64,000 bases of DNA from the NCBI GenBank assembly GCA_017438745.1, contig JAFRUS010000014.1, forward strand, positions 30,540 to 94,539, given 5' to 3'. Of the stretch, positions 47,777 through 56,769 are shown in pieces. A program made the translations under genes and the position numbers. Under the pieces are notes generated by a model. That model had not been told where the DNA came from, made no database searches, and saw nothing but the letters and a program-made list of their open reading frames with translations. Each line of letters begins with the position of its first letter. Within the stretch, counting starts at the first letter, position 1. The stretch comes from Oscillospiraceae bacterium. Lineage in GTDB: Bacteria; Bacillota; Clostridia; Oscillospirales; Ruminococcaceae.

Positions 47777-50023
47777 ATGGATCTGCAGAAAATCGCAGAC
47801 AGCTTTTTTGAAGCTACCTGCATAATATCAGTACAGAAAAAAGGCGATGACGGATACGGGGAGATCCGTCTTGTCGCTGCAAATGAAAAATACATTGTCC
47901 CACTCGAAATGCCGGTTCCCGGTGATATTTCGAAAGCTATCGGAATACCGGATATTCTTCTGCACAAAAGGAAGTACATACCGAATTCACTTTATGAGGA
48001 CTATCTGCCGAAAGATTTAAACTTTGAAGACATATGCTTCAGAGCAGCTGTAAAAAAACTTTCAGTACACACATTTTTCTATCTCAATGAACTGAATATG
48101 TGGTTTGAGATCTTCTGTGTCCCGTTAAACTATGAAAAAGATGATCTCTGCTACTGTGCCTACACCACTATTCAAAGCAATGCATACGATGTAGGAATGA
48201 GTTCCGGCAAAAGCAGTACCACATCGGAAGACGTTATAAAAACCTGTATAAAACTGAACAGTACCGATGATTTTGAGAAAACGATGCAGAGCATCATTCA
48301 CGACATACGCCTTATCTGCCGTGCCGAGGTATGTTCAATCATGCTTGCAGATATTGAAAAGGATACCTTTTCAGTCATCGCCACAGACCGGGCGGAACAC
48401 ACATATATACGGCCTTTGGCAGAGCGTGCGGATCATTCATTTATCGCCATGACCTGGGCCGATATGATAAACGAAAGAGACTGCATAATTGTAAAGGAAG
48501 AAAAAGACTGGATCTATATCAAAGAACGCAATCCGTTATGGTACGAAGATCTCAGAAAATCAAATGTCAGCAGCATTATTTTTCTTCCGCTTCGGTATGC
48601 CGGTGAAATACTCGGTTATATCTGGGCTACAAATTTTGAAACTGCAGATACGATACGTATCAAGGAAACACTTGAACTGACCACGTTCTTTATTTCTTCA
48701 AAGCTTTCAAGTCATAAAATGCTCGAACATCTTAAAAAGATAAGCTATACCGACCGGCTTACAAGTATACCTAACCGGTTTGCCTGCACGGACGTTATCA
48801 CTCATCTTATCAGAACACGCTCTGCTTTTTCCGTTGTATCAGCCGATATAAACGGTTTCAAGAGCATAAACGACAGCATGGGATTTGAAGCCGGAAATGC
48901 TGTGCTGAAAGAGGTAGCGGCAAGATGGACAAAGATAGCGAAGGAAAACATGTCCGGAAATCAGGACTTTATCGCACGAATGGGCGGTGATGAATTCGCA
49001 TTCGTGATCAAAGGAGATTATTCGGAAGAACAGATAATGCGGATAATTTCCCAGTATGAGGAAGCATTAAACAAACGTGTTAATGTTGACGGACAGAATA
49101 TTTTCGTTACTGCAAGTTTCGGCTACTCTTCATATCCGGAAGATGCAAACACAACTGACAGCCTTTTTTCTGAAGCCAGCGCTGCAATGCGTGAAGTAAA
49201 AAGGCTCAACAGCAGCAATCATATCCTGCATTTCACAGCTGACATGCTTCGTCCGACACGTTCACTCGTTATCGAAAACAAACTTAGAACGGCACTTGAA
49301 AATGACGGCATTTTCTTTCATCTTCAGCCTCAGTTCGACATGGAACACAGACTGTACGGATTTGAAGCGCTCGCACGTATGAAGGACGAAAACGGCGATT
49401 TTATCAGTCCGGGCGAATTCATACCTGTTGCTGAAAAAGCCGGACTTGTTGATAAGGTCGATACTGTAGTATTCAGAAAATCAGCCGTTTTTGTCGGCAG
49501 TATAATAAAGAATACGGGTGCAGAAATTGTTCTCAGCGTCAACGTTTCAGTCAGACACCTGATGAAAAAAGATTTTCCGAAAGAAGTACATAATATTTTA
49601 CTGGAAAGCGGAATGCCTGCAAAATTCCTTGAACTGGAAATCACCGAGTCAATTATGATAGAATCAGCTGATAAAGCACTTAAATGCATAGATGAACTTC
49701 GTAAAATGGGTATAAACATAGCTATTGATGATTTCGGTACCGGTTATTCTTCGCTGAGTTACCTGAATAAATTTCCTGCAAATCTGCTGAAAATAGACAA
49801 ATCATTCATAGACAAGATGAACGAGAGCGATTCTTCAAAACAGTACGTGGCTGCAATAATATCCATCGGTCACATTATGGGCTTTAAGGTCATTTCCGAA
49901 GGTGTCGAGAAAGATTCACAGCTTCAGGCCCTTAAAGATATCGGGTGTGACCTTATACAGGGATACATCTGGGGAAAACCGATGCCGGCAGAACAGGCTG
50001 AAAAACTTATAACTGACAGCTAA
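47777..50023 (+). CDS. GAF-GGDEF-EAL cyclic-di-GMP turnover protein
   Basis: This 748-residue cytosolic protein has a PAS-like N-terminus (about 10-145), a GAF domain (about 160-310), a GGDEF domain (about 325-480) with the active loop ARMGGDEFAF, and an EAL domain (about 495-745) with FEALARM, LELEITESIM, AIDDFGTGYSSL and KIDKSFIDKM. Both catalytic signatures look intact, so it could synthesise or hydrolyse c-di-GMP; in such tandem proteins one activity often dominates. The ATG follows AAAGGAG. It has its own promoter and terminator. Confidence 0.93.
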   Translation: MDLQKIADSFFEATCIISVQKKGDDGYGEIRLVAANEKYIVPLEMPVPGDISKAIGIPDILLHKRKYIPNSLYEDYLPKDLNFEDICFRAAVKKLSVHTFFYLNELNMWFEIFCVPLNYEKDDLCYCAYTTIQSNAYDVGMSSGKSSTTSEDVIKTCIKLNSTDDFEKTMQSIIHDIRLICRAEVCSIMLADIEKDTFSVIATDRAEHTYIRPLAERADHSFIAMTWADMINERDCIIVKEEKDWIYIKERNPLWYEDLRKSNVSSIIFLPLRYAGEILGYIWATNFETADTIRIKETLELTTFFISSKLSSHKMLEHLKKISYTDRLTSIPNRFACTDVITHLIRTRSAFSVVSADINGFKSINDSMGFEAGNAVLKEVAARWTKIAKENMSGNQDFIARMGGDEFAFVIKGDYSEEQIMRIISQYEEALNKRVNVDGQNIFVTASFGYSSYPEDANTTDSLFSEASAAMREVKRLNSSNHILHFTADMLRPTRSLVIENKLRTALENDGIFFHLQPQFDMEHRLYGFEALARMKDENGDFISPGEFIPVAEKAGLVDKVDTVVFRKSAVFVGSIIKNTGAEIVLSVNVSVRHLMKKDFPKEVHNILLESGMPAKFLELEITESIMIESADKALKCIDELRKMGINIAIDDFGTGYSSLSYLNKFPANLLKIDKSFIDKMNESDSSKQYVAAIISIGHIMGFKVISEGVEKDSQLQALKDIGCDLIQGYIWGKPMPAEQAEKLITDS

Positions 50024-50084
50024 GTTATGAATTCCGAATTATTTTTATAATGAAAAACCTATCAGAAATATCACTTGGATGAAC

Positions 50085-50118
50085 TAAAAAAGCTGCACCT
50101 CGCGTGCAGCTTTTTTTA
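50085..50118. terminator. Bidirectional terminator between the EAL and nitroreductase genes
   Basis: AAAAAGCTGCAC (50087-50098) pairs with GTGCAGCTTTTT (50104-50115). A diverged copy, with stem changes, occurs at 55199-55232 as part of the duplicated segment. Confidence 0.85.
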
Positions 50119-50156
50119 ATTGTCCCGACTCTCCCGGAACGAGTGAATTGTTTCCG

Positions 50157-50672
50157 CTAAATAAACTTTACTGTTTCCTCAAGAGGTTTCTTATCTGAAT
50201 GAAGCTTTGCAGGATGGCTGTCTGCAGACGGATAGCCCAGAGCTACCATCATTGCAGGAACATGATTTTCCGGCAGATCAAAGGCTTTTCTTACATCGTC
50301 TGAATTGAATCCGCGGATCCATAAACTGTGAACGCCGAGTTCTGTTGCCTCAAACATCATGTGAAGTGCAACGGAACTTGCATCCTGCTCTCCGCAGTTA
50401 TATCCTTCTTCACGAGGATTGTGCCATACTTCATCACTGTCGTAGCAAACAAGAAGTACCAGCGGGCATCCGGAAAGTGAAGCTTTTGTGCTTATCGCCT
50501 TTTCCTTCGCCTCTTCGCTCTTGATAACATATATCCTCTGCGGTTGATAGTTACATCCCGTAGGTGCGAGCCTTCCGGCTTCAAGGATGAGTTTAAGCTT
50601 TTCATCCTCTACCGGCTTTGAATCAAAATATCTTTCTGAGAATCTTTCCTTTGCAAGTTCAAGAAATGTCAT
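50157..50672 (-). CDS. Nitroreductase-family FMN protein, copy 1
   Basis: This 171-residue nitroreductase-like oxidoreductase begins LELAKERFSERYFDSKP (the RxS phosphate-binding start) and shows PTGCNYQPQRIYVI, CGEQDASSVALHMMF and GVHSLWIRGF. It would bind FMN and reduce nitro- or quinone-type compounds with NAD(P)H. It is about 92% identical to the gene at 55272-55787, and the flanking terminator and ribosome site are duplicated as well. The ATG follows AGGAGG. Confidence 0.9.
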   Translation of the reverse strand: MTFLELAKERFSERYFDSKPVEDEKLKLILEAGRLAPTGCNYQPQRIYVIKSEEAKEKAISTKASLSGCPLVLLVCYDSDEVWHNPREEGYNCGEQDASSVALHMMFEATELGVHSLWIRGFNSDDVRKAFDLPENHVPAMMVALGYPSADSHPAKLHSDKKPLEETVKFI

Positions 50673-50713
50673 TGTGTTTTCCTCCTGTAAAATTAACTAA
50701 CTATAATTTTATT

Positions 50714-51430
50714 TTAGTCTTCTTTGTAGTTGATAATAAAGTCACTGTATTCACTAAATAATTTTCGATTGAGCTTGAACTCTCTGTCTGGGAGCGTTAC
50801 AGTTTTCAGGTTATCACACTCACCAAATACATATTCTCCGAACACCTTCACGCCTTTACCGATGGTCAGATCTGTAAGAGCAGGGCAATAATCAAATGCG
50901 CTTTCACCTATCTCAGTCACGCTGTCAGGCAGTGTTATACTTTTAAGACTTGTACAACCATTAAACGCAAACCTTCCTATAGAAGTTAAACTGTTTCCGA
51001 AAATTACGCTTTCGAGTTTTTCATCTGAAGCAAAAGCAAATTCCCCGATTGAAGTAACACTGTTTCCTATAGTTACACTTTTAAGACTTCTGCAATCATA
51101 AAATGCACGGTCTCCAATAGAAACAACGCTTTTTCCGATAGTTACGTTTTCAAGTTTGTCACACTCGGCAAATGCATAATTTCCTATTGAGATCACACTG
51201 TCGGGGATAGTTATACTTGTGATCAGGTAACAGTCTGAAAATGCATCGTCATCGATCTCTGTCACGGTGTCAGGTATCGTTATGCTTTCAATCCGATACC
51301 CATAGAACTGAAATGCCTTATAACCGATTTTTGTCACACCATATGGAATAACGATATCTTTAATGTCGTCGTCACCGAAATATAACATATGTATTTTTTT
51401 CAGCACGCCGTTTTCTATTTCAAGTTCCAA
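50714..51430 (-). CDS. BspA-like leucine-rich repeat protein
   Basis: This 238-residue protein has about eight LRR_5 repeats of 23 residues (AFSDCYLITSITIPDSV, AFAECDKLENVTIGKSV, AFNGCTSLKSITLPDSV). There is no signal peptide. The last segment KLFSEYSDFIINY is outside the repeats. It is the third intracellular LRR protein in the window. It lies between the nitroreductase copies; the role is unknown. Confidence 0.85.
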   Translation of the reverse strand: MELEIENGVLKKIHMLYFGDDDIKDIVIPYGVTKIGYKAFQFYGYRIESITIPDTVTEIDDDAFSDCYLITSITIPDSVISIGNYAFAECDKLENVTIGKSVVSIGDRAFYDCRSLKSVTIGNSVTSIGEFAFASDEKLESVIFGNSLTSIGRFAFNGCTSLKSITLPDSVTEIGESAFDYCPALTDLTIGKGVKVFGEYVFGECDNLKTVTLPDREFKLNRKLFSEYSDFIINYKED

Positions 51431-51501
51431 TTATAATACACCTCCCATAAAACAAAAGAACCCCACCGTACGTACGGTTCATTTAAGTGATATTTATGTT
51501 T

Positions 51502-53322
51502 TTACTTTAGTCCGCAGCATTTTTTATATTTTTTGCCGCTGCCGCATGGGCACGGACTGTTAGGGGATGTTTTAACTGTACTTGCCAGTTCGCCAGAAAA
51601 CGTCAGAAAAGGATCTTTAAGCATATGATTTACAGGAGTAGCTCCATAAAGATTATCAAGGTTGCTTATTATTTGTTTCTTAAGTTCTCTGTTTATTTTT
51701 GTTAATTTGGCAGTTGCTTCGTCCGGTGTATGTCCTTTAAATTCAGGCATTCTTGTGTTTAACACAATCTTATCCAATATTGGTAAGAATAGATTATTAT
51801 ATCTTTTAGTGTTTTTTAAAACACCTATTTCAGATAGATAAACTGGAATAATTCCAATTGAATCCATACCTGCCGCAGCAAGCTGATAAATTTTTATGCA
51901 CGTATCTTCAATTTTCTCATCGTCGAAGTCTGACTCTTTTTTCAGAAACGTTCTTAACATTTTATATGCATCAGACTTGTATGGATACAGATGTTCAAAT
52001 AGTTCTCTGATTTCATTTTCGTTAATAATGGTCCATTCAATTTCGCTGTATTTTTTGATGATTTTTTCATAGGTCTTATTTTTAAGAACACCGTTAGAGA
52101 TAATATAACCATTCTGTATAGTAATACCTGTTGACATCAATCTGGACATATCTGACAGAATTTCGGTGAACTCATCTTTATCATGTGTGAAACTGTTATT
52201 AGTGCAATACATTCCATACATGATTTTTAAAGGAGCAACAGAATAACACCATTGGAATGCAAACAGACAGTTACGTATCCAGTATACTTTACTATGGTAA
52301 TCACGATACGATTCTGAAATATAGTTCGTATAAATTTCGCTGAACTCTTTCGAAGGAAATATCTTGTTATCAGTTGAAATGAAAAAATATCCTAATTCAA
52401 CGAGCTTGCACATTTCAGGATTTGTTTTGTCGAAGATATCCGGATCATTGATGCATTTTTCTATAAGATCAAAAGATTCTGGCTTCAGCAGAGTGAGATT
52501 AAGTTTAATTATTTCTGGTTTCAGAAGAAGTTTGCTGAATTTCTCCAGACTGCTTACTCTGTCCGAAAAATCAAAATTAAATTTAAAGTCCTCAGTATAA
52601 TACTTTAAGGAATTATCACTGAAAAGAGAAAGTATCTCTGACATAGATGGATAACCTGAAGACTGTTTCTGTTGTTTTGATTTAATGAATTTTTCCAGCG
52701 TTTTTGCTGTTTCATGCAATAGTTCTGATCCTGAAGCTTTCCTTTTATCTGTTATGTCTTCAGTATCATTTGACAGAATAATTCCGCTGCCTGATCTTAT
52801 GTTTCCTGTTATCTGACTGAAAGTGGAACAGACCTTTTCCCCATAGCTTAGTCCGAATTCCGTTTCCATTTCACTGTTGATATCTTTCGAATCACGAGCC
52901 CAGTATCTGTCATCTGGTACTACTGTCCATTTGAGTATCTGAGGGGTAAAGATATGATTTTCATCTTTGCTTTCATAAACTTCGAATTTTTCAACATCGA
53001 CCGTATATTCTGGCAAATCTGTATTGCCAGAAATTCTGAATGTGAATCTCTTTTTGCATTCCAGATAATTATTTATAAACGTGTCCGGTGAGTTCAGATA
53101 TGTATAGTAATAGGAATTTTCATAAACCGTTTCATCAGTTATTTCCATCATTCTGTATTTACGCAGAAAATCAAACTGATATTTATCTGTTTCTTTGATT
53201 TCAAGGACTTTTTCTAAAATAACTGCGAGCTGTGCAAAAGTTATCTCAATCGGTACCCGTATTCTGCGCCATACAGGTGGCTTTTCACCTTTTCTGATTA
53301 TCTTTAGAATTGCAAATGTCAT
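51502..53322 (-). CDS. pRiA4b ORF-3-like domain protein with C-terminal SEC-C zinc motif
   Basis: This 606-residue protein begins like the plasmid pRiA4b ORF-3 family (LKIIRKGEKPPVWRRIRVP, about residues 5-165, ending WTVVPDDRYW). A long helical middle part (about 220-580) is unrecognised. The last 20 residues form a SEC-C zinc-binding motif (CPCGSGKKYKKCC), as at the end of SecA and many stand-alone proteins. It is probably cytosolic. Its base composition is more AT-rich than the flanks, in keeping with accessory DNA. Confidence 0.82.
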   Translation of the reverse strand: MTFAILKIIRKGEKPPVWRRIRVPIEITFAQLAVILEKVLEIKETDKYQFDFLRKYRMMEITDETVYENSYYYTYLNSPDTFINNYLECKKRFTFRISGNTDLPEYTVDVEKFEVYESKDENHIFTPQILKWTVVPDDRYWARDSKDINSEMETEFGLSYGEKVCSTFSQITGNIRSGSGIILSNDTEDITDKRKASGSELLHETAKTLEKFIKSKQQKQSSGYPSMSEILSLFSDNSLKYYTEDFKFNFDFSDRVSSLEKFSKLLLKPEIIKLNLTLLKPESFDLIEKCINDPDIFDKTNPEMCKLVELGYFFISTDNKIFPSKEFSEIYTNYISESYRDYHSKVYWIRNCLFAFQWCYSVAPLKIMYGMYCTNNSFTHDKDEFTEILSDMSRLMSTGITIQNGYIISNGVLKNKTYEKIIKKYSEIEWTIINENEIRELFEHLYPYKSDAYKMLRTFLKKESDFDDEKIEDTCIKIYQLAAAGMDSIGIIPVYLSEIGVLKNTKRYNNLFLPILDKIVLNTRMPEFKGHTPDEATAKLTKINRELKKQIISNLDNLYGATPVNHMLKDPFLTFSGELASTVKTSPNSPCPCGSGKKYKKCCGLK

Positions 53323-53378
53323 ACGTTATCCTTTCAATCGGTATTTTATTTTCCGAAGGAAAATACTCCATTTTCGAA

Positions 53379-55058
53379 TCAGTTACCTGTCACTTTTCCT
53401 ATGATACACTTTTTACCCCAAAACACCATTCCGTACTGCAGTCTTGTCGTATATCCTTCATACTCAAGTCTGCTTTCATATTTATTACGAACAATCTGGC
53501 TTTTGGCTTCCTTCAGTGCATTTTCCATTTCTGCTTCTTCTTTTACATGCTTAAGTTCGAGAATCAGGCAGGATTTTCTGGCAGTATCGCGGATTATAAG
53601 ATCTGTTCTTCCGTATCCGCTTTCCCGTTCTGAGTCCACCATGTACCCAAGTCCTGTAAAAAATCCGTCAAGTATCAGATGATAGCTGTACTCATGATAT
53701 TCGTGATAAAAAGACAGCGTTGCTTCGAGAAGCTGATTCATTGCATTCTCCGCACTGTCTGCATCTTCTGACCACAATGCATTTTTCAGCTCCTTTACGG
53801 ATTTATTATCGACTTTATCTTTAAAATAATCCCATACTTCCTGTCTGAACACGATCTGTATTTCTTTATTTGGAATTCGCAGCGGATATACTCTTGCTTT
53901 TTCTGTTGCTGCTTTCGACAGATAGCCGGTTTCAAGCAGAGCAGACCAGAGATTTTCTCCGCTTTCATGGATAAGATGATACGGTACATGCTCGTTTACG
54001 GGACATTCAATAGTTTCTCCAGCAAGAAGTATTTCGAAGTTTTCGGTTACATCATCGGTTTTTCCAAGAAATCCGTGAATAAGATTCTGGTTAGTGGATG
54101 AGGTATTTACCCAGTAGCTTTCCGGTCCCATCGCTTCACTGTAGGAACCGTCAAGCACTGATCTGACATACAGTAAAACGTCCCACGGACAGTACATTTT
54201 TTCACGTCCGAAAATGTATCCGTCATACCATTCGGAAACAGTGTCATATTCGTCTGACAAACCGGCATCTTCAAGAAGCTTTCTTACATTTTCATCTGTA
54301 AAGCCGATCGATGATGCGAAATTTGGTGACAAAACAGTATACGGTATGATATTGTTTACTCCGGTATATGTGCTGTTTTTTACAGTATAAAGACATCCGG
54401 AAAGAATCACACCCTTAACGTTTTCATTTGTCTTGCATACATAGCTGAGCATATGTTCGATCATATCACGGACTTTATCATATTCCTGACTGCCAAGTGC
54501 CTTCGCCATTGGTACGTCATATTCATCTACAATGACGAAAACCTGCTTATTATAGTGCGTTTTCAGCAGTCTTGACAATAGTCCAATTGACGCTATTGTA
54601 TTTGATGTGTTCGCTTTCTGGTTTCTGAGCAAAGTTAATATATTTTTGTCATCAGCCATGATCCGTTCACTTGTCAGGAGTTCATCAAATCCCTTACAAA
54701 TCTCTGAAACAGCCAGCCTGAAGTTATCAAATATCTGATCAAAGTTTTCCGCAAATATTTCTTTTAAAGAAATAAAAATGACAGGATATTTGTTCATGTA
54801 ATTACGAACAACTTCAGCGTTTTTCATGATTTTTAATCCGTTAAAAATATGCCTGCTGTCCTGTTTTATATCAAGAAAGTCTCTGAGCATCGTCATTGTA
54901 AGTGTCTTTCCGAATCTTCTCGGACGTGTAAACAGTACTGCCTTATCGAATTTATCAATAAGAAATTCTTCTATTAAATCAGTTTTATCTATGTAATACG
55001 AATTGTTTTCTCTTAGTTCGCGAAAGCTGTCATATGAAGCTCTGATATTTATTTTCAA
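53379..55058 (-). CDS. AAA-ATPase-like protein with PD-(D/E)XK nuclease domain
   Basis: This 559-residue protein has an N-terminal AAA-ATPase-like domain of the PF09820 type: YYIDKTDLIEEFL, a P-loop variant RPRRFGKTLTMTML and VFVIVDEYDVPM. The C-terminal PD-(D/E)XK domain (about 450-550) shows GYGRTDLIIRD and LILELKHVKE. It is a common, often multi-copy family in anaerobes, suspected to be mobile or defence-associated, with no defined function. The ATG follows AAGGAG. It stands alone between the SEC-C gene and the nitroreductase copy 2 segment. Confidence 0.9.
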   Translation of the reverse strand: MKINIRASYDSFRELRENNSYYIDKTDLIEEFLIDKFDKAVLFTRPRRFGKTLTMTMLRDFLDIKQDSRHIFNGLKIMKNAEVVRNYMNKYPVIFISLKEIFAENFDQIFDNFRLAVSEICKGFDELLTSERIMADDKNILTLLRNQKANTSNTIASIGLLSRLLKTHYNKQVFVIVDEYDVPMAKALGSQEYDKVRDMIEHMLSYVCKTNENVKGVILSGCLYTVKNSTYTGVNNIIPYTVLSPNFASSIGFTDENVRKLLEDAGLSDEYDTVSEWYDGYIFGREKMYCPWDVLLYVRSVLDGSYSEAMGPESYWVNTSSTNQNLIHGFLGKTDDVTENFEILLAGETIECPVNEHVPYHLIHESGENLWSALLETGYLSKAATEKARVYPLRIPNKEIQIVFRQEVWDYFKDKVDNKSVKELKNALWSEDADSAENAMNQLLEATLSFYHEYHEYSYHLILDGFFTGLGYMVDSERESGYGRTDLIIRDTARKSCLILELKHVKEEAEMENALKEAKSQIVRNKYESRLEYEGYTTRLQYGMVFWGKKCIIGKVTGN

Positions 55059-55198
55059 GACTTTTTCTCCTTCCTTTGTTTTTTCTCATGCTATAAGTAT
55101 AACATTTTTCAGCCTTTCTGGCAATATAAAATGTCAGGTGTCTTCGGCATGCAACTGGAAGAACAACTGAAATATGGTGATTGTACTCCTAACTAAAC

Positions 55199-55232
55199 AA
55201 AAAAGCTGTACCTCATCATGTACAGCTTTTTT
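55199..55232. terminator. Bidirectional terminator after nitroreductase copy 2
   Basis: AAAAGCTGTAC (55201-55211) pairs with GTACAGCTTTT (55220-55230). It is homologous to the hairpin at 50085-50118, with a compensated C/G to T/A change in the stem. Confidence 0.85.
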
Positions 55233-55271
55233 TATTGTACCGGCTCTCCCGGAACGTGTGAATTGTTTCCG

Positions 55272-55787
55272 CTAAATAAACTTTACAGTTTCCTCAAGCG
55301 GCTTCTTGTCTGAATGAAGCTTTGCAGGATGGCTTTTTTCTGACGGATATCCCAGAGCTACCATCATAGCAGGAACATGATTTTCCGGCAGATCAAAGGC
55401 TTTTCTTACATCGTCTGAATTGAATCCGCGTATCCATAAGCTGTGAACTCCAAGTTCCATAGCTTCAAACATCATGCTGAGTGCTACAGAACTGGCATCC
55501 TGCTCACCGCAGTTATAACCTTCTTCACGCGGATTGTGCCATACCTCTTCCTTATCGTAGCATACAAGCAGAACTACCGGACAGCCTGAAAGAGAAGCTT
55601 TCGTGCTGACAGCTTTTTTCATAGCTTCTTCACTTTGTATAACATAGATCCTCTGAGGCTGATAGTTGCAGCCTGTAGGAGCTATCCTTCCTGCTTCAAG
55701 TATAAGTTTAAGCTTTTCATCCTCTATCGGTTTTGAATCAAAATATCTTTCTGAGAATCTTTCCTTTGCAAGTTCAAGAAATGTCAT
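55272..55787 (-). CDS. Nitroreductase-family FMN protein, copy 2
   Basis: This 171-residue paralogue of the gene at 50157-50672 differs at about 13 positions, mostly conservative, and keeps all FMN-site segments (RFSERYF, PTGCNYQPQ, SLWIRGF). The identical ribosome site AGGAGG precedes the ATG. The duplication extends through the downstream terminator but stops soon after the start codon upstream. Both copies appear intact and probably functional. Confidence 0.9.
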   Translation of the reverse strand: MTFLELAKERFSERYFDSKPIEDEKLKLILEAGRIAPTGCNYQPQRIYVIQSEEAMKKAVSTKASLSGCPVVLLVCYDKEEVWHNPREEGYNCGEQDASSVALSMMFEAMELGVHSLWIRGFNSDDVRKAFDLPENHVPAMMVALGYPSEKSHPAKLHSDKKPLEETVKFI

Positions 55788-55825
55788 TGTGTTTTCCTCC
55801 TGTGATTGATTTTTTATAAACTGAT

Positions 55826-56086
55826 TTATTTCTTATTCTTCTTTTTTAGCAGAAGAACAATTCCGGTAATAAGCATGGCGATGCCTGCGATCATAGCAAT
55901 GATCAGCCAGTAACCGCCTTGGAAAATCAAAAATACAGCTGTTGGTCCATCAGCACCGCCAATAATCGCTGTACTGCTGTTTTGATTAACTGTATTATAT
56001 GTCCTGATTAATAGTGCAAGCATTAGAACTACTATCAGCGTTCCAACAACTGACAGCAGTATTCCTGATATTTTTCTTATATTCAT
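55826..56086 (-). CDS. Two-TM mini-protein with the OadB signature
   Basis: This 86-residue membrane protein has TM1 (about 8-28) and TM2 (about 58-79) around a loop carrying AIIGGADGPTAVFLIF. That stretch is a hallmark of the beta subunits of sodium-pumping oxaloacetate/methylmalonyl-CoA decarboxylases (about 380 residues and many helices). Nothing else of OadB is present, so it is not a decarboxylase subunit in the usual sense. The ATG at 56086 with GGAGAG fits better than the longer frame to 56122. Similar small proteins occur in Firmicutes, but their function is unclear. Confidence 0.7.
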   Translation of the reverse strand: MNIRKISGILLSVVGTLIVVLMLALLIRTYNTVNQNSSTAIIGGADGPTAVFLIFQGGYWLIIAMIAGIAMLITGIVLLLKKKNKK

Positions 56087-56181
56087 TTTGTGTCTCTCCA
56101 TCTGTAAATAAAACGATACCATTTATCCTGTAATATTTTATTGCAACCGTCATATTCTCTGCTTTTAATTTGTACTTTATC

Positions 56182-56649
56182 TTAAAACGGAAGATCTTCT
56201 TCTCGCTCAAATTTCAGCTCATCCTGCTCATCATCTGACTCATATTCATCTAAAAAACAGAAAGTATCATAATAATCTCTGTATCGTTCCATTTCTTCCT
56301 TAAGAGTCTTCTGTCTTTTACGTTCTCTTCTACGCTTTCTTGCAGCTCTTTTCTTTGCAAGCTTCTCAGCATCTGTTTTCTTATCTTTAGTAGGCTTTGA
56401 ATCTGGTACTCCGTGTAGCTCAATTCTTTGGGCAAACTTTTTCTGTTTTCTTCGAAAAACAGAAAGCAGGTCTTCATACTGAAGTTTTTGTACATTGCAC
56501 TTAGGAAATATGTCTCTCACTATATGCTCATACTGCTCTTCCAAAGGCATATGACCTTTTTCTTTGTATATTTCAAGAACTGAATTAAACATCATCTCAG
56601 TTATACGCATTTTCTGCTTGCATTTCATGGAAGTCCATGTGTTTTTCAT
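56182..56649 (-). CDS. Highly charged hypothetical protein downstream of the TOTE-type gene
   Basis: This 155-residue protein has a helical N-terminal half (MFNSVLEIYKEKGHMPLEEQ), then a Lys/Arg cluster (KKRAARKRRRERKRQ) and an acidic tail (DEYESDDEQDELKFERE). No known domain. The basic stretch suggests nucleic acid binding. The ribosome site is weak and distant. It follows the primase-helicase gene by about 120 bp on the same strand and may be co-transcribed. Confidence 0.55.
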   Translation of the reverse strand: MKNTWTSMKCKQKMRITEMMFNSVLEIYKEKGHMPLEEQYEHIVRDIFPKCNVQKLQYEDLLSVFRRKQKKFAQRIELHGVPDSKPTKDKKTDAEKLAKKRAARKRRRERKRQKTLKEEMERYRDYYDTFCFLDEYESDDEQDELKFEREEDLPF

Positions 56650-56769
56650 GTTATAAACCCGCTCTCCTTAATCTATATTACTATCAGAATATTGGCTAAT
56701 CTTGAAAACACTAAGGATTCTTTCAACTGCGTGTTTTTTTTGCAGTACTACGCAGTTGGTTTCAAAGAT

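Noticed and set aside
56729..56760. Inverted repeat CAACTGCG/CGCAGTTG after the TOTE-type gene as a terminator
   Set aside because: The stem is real but lacks a T run on the minus strand, so its role is unclear.
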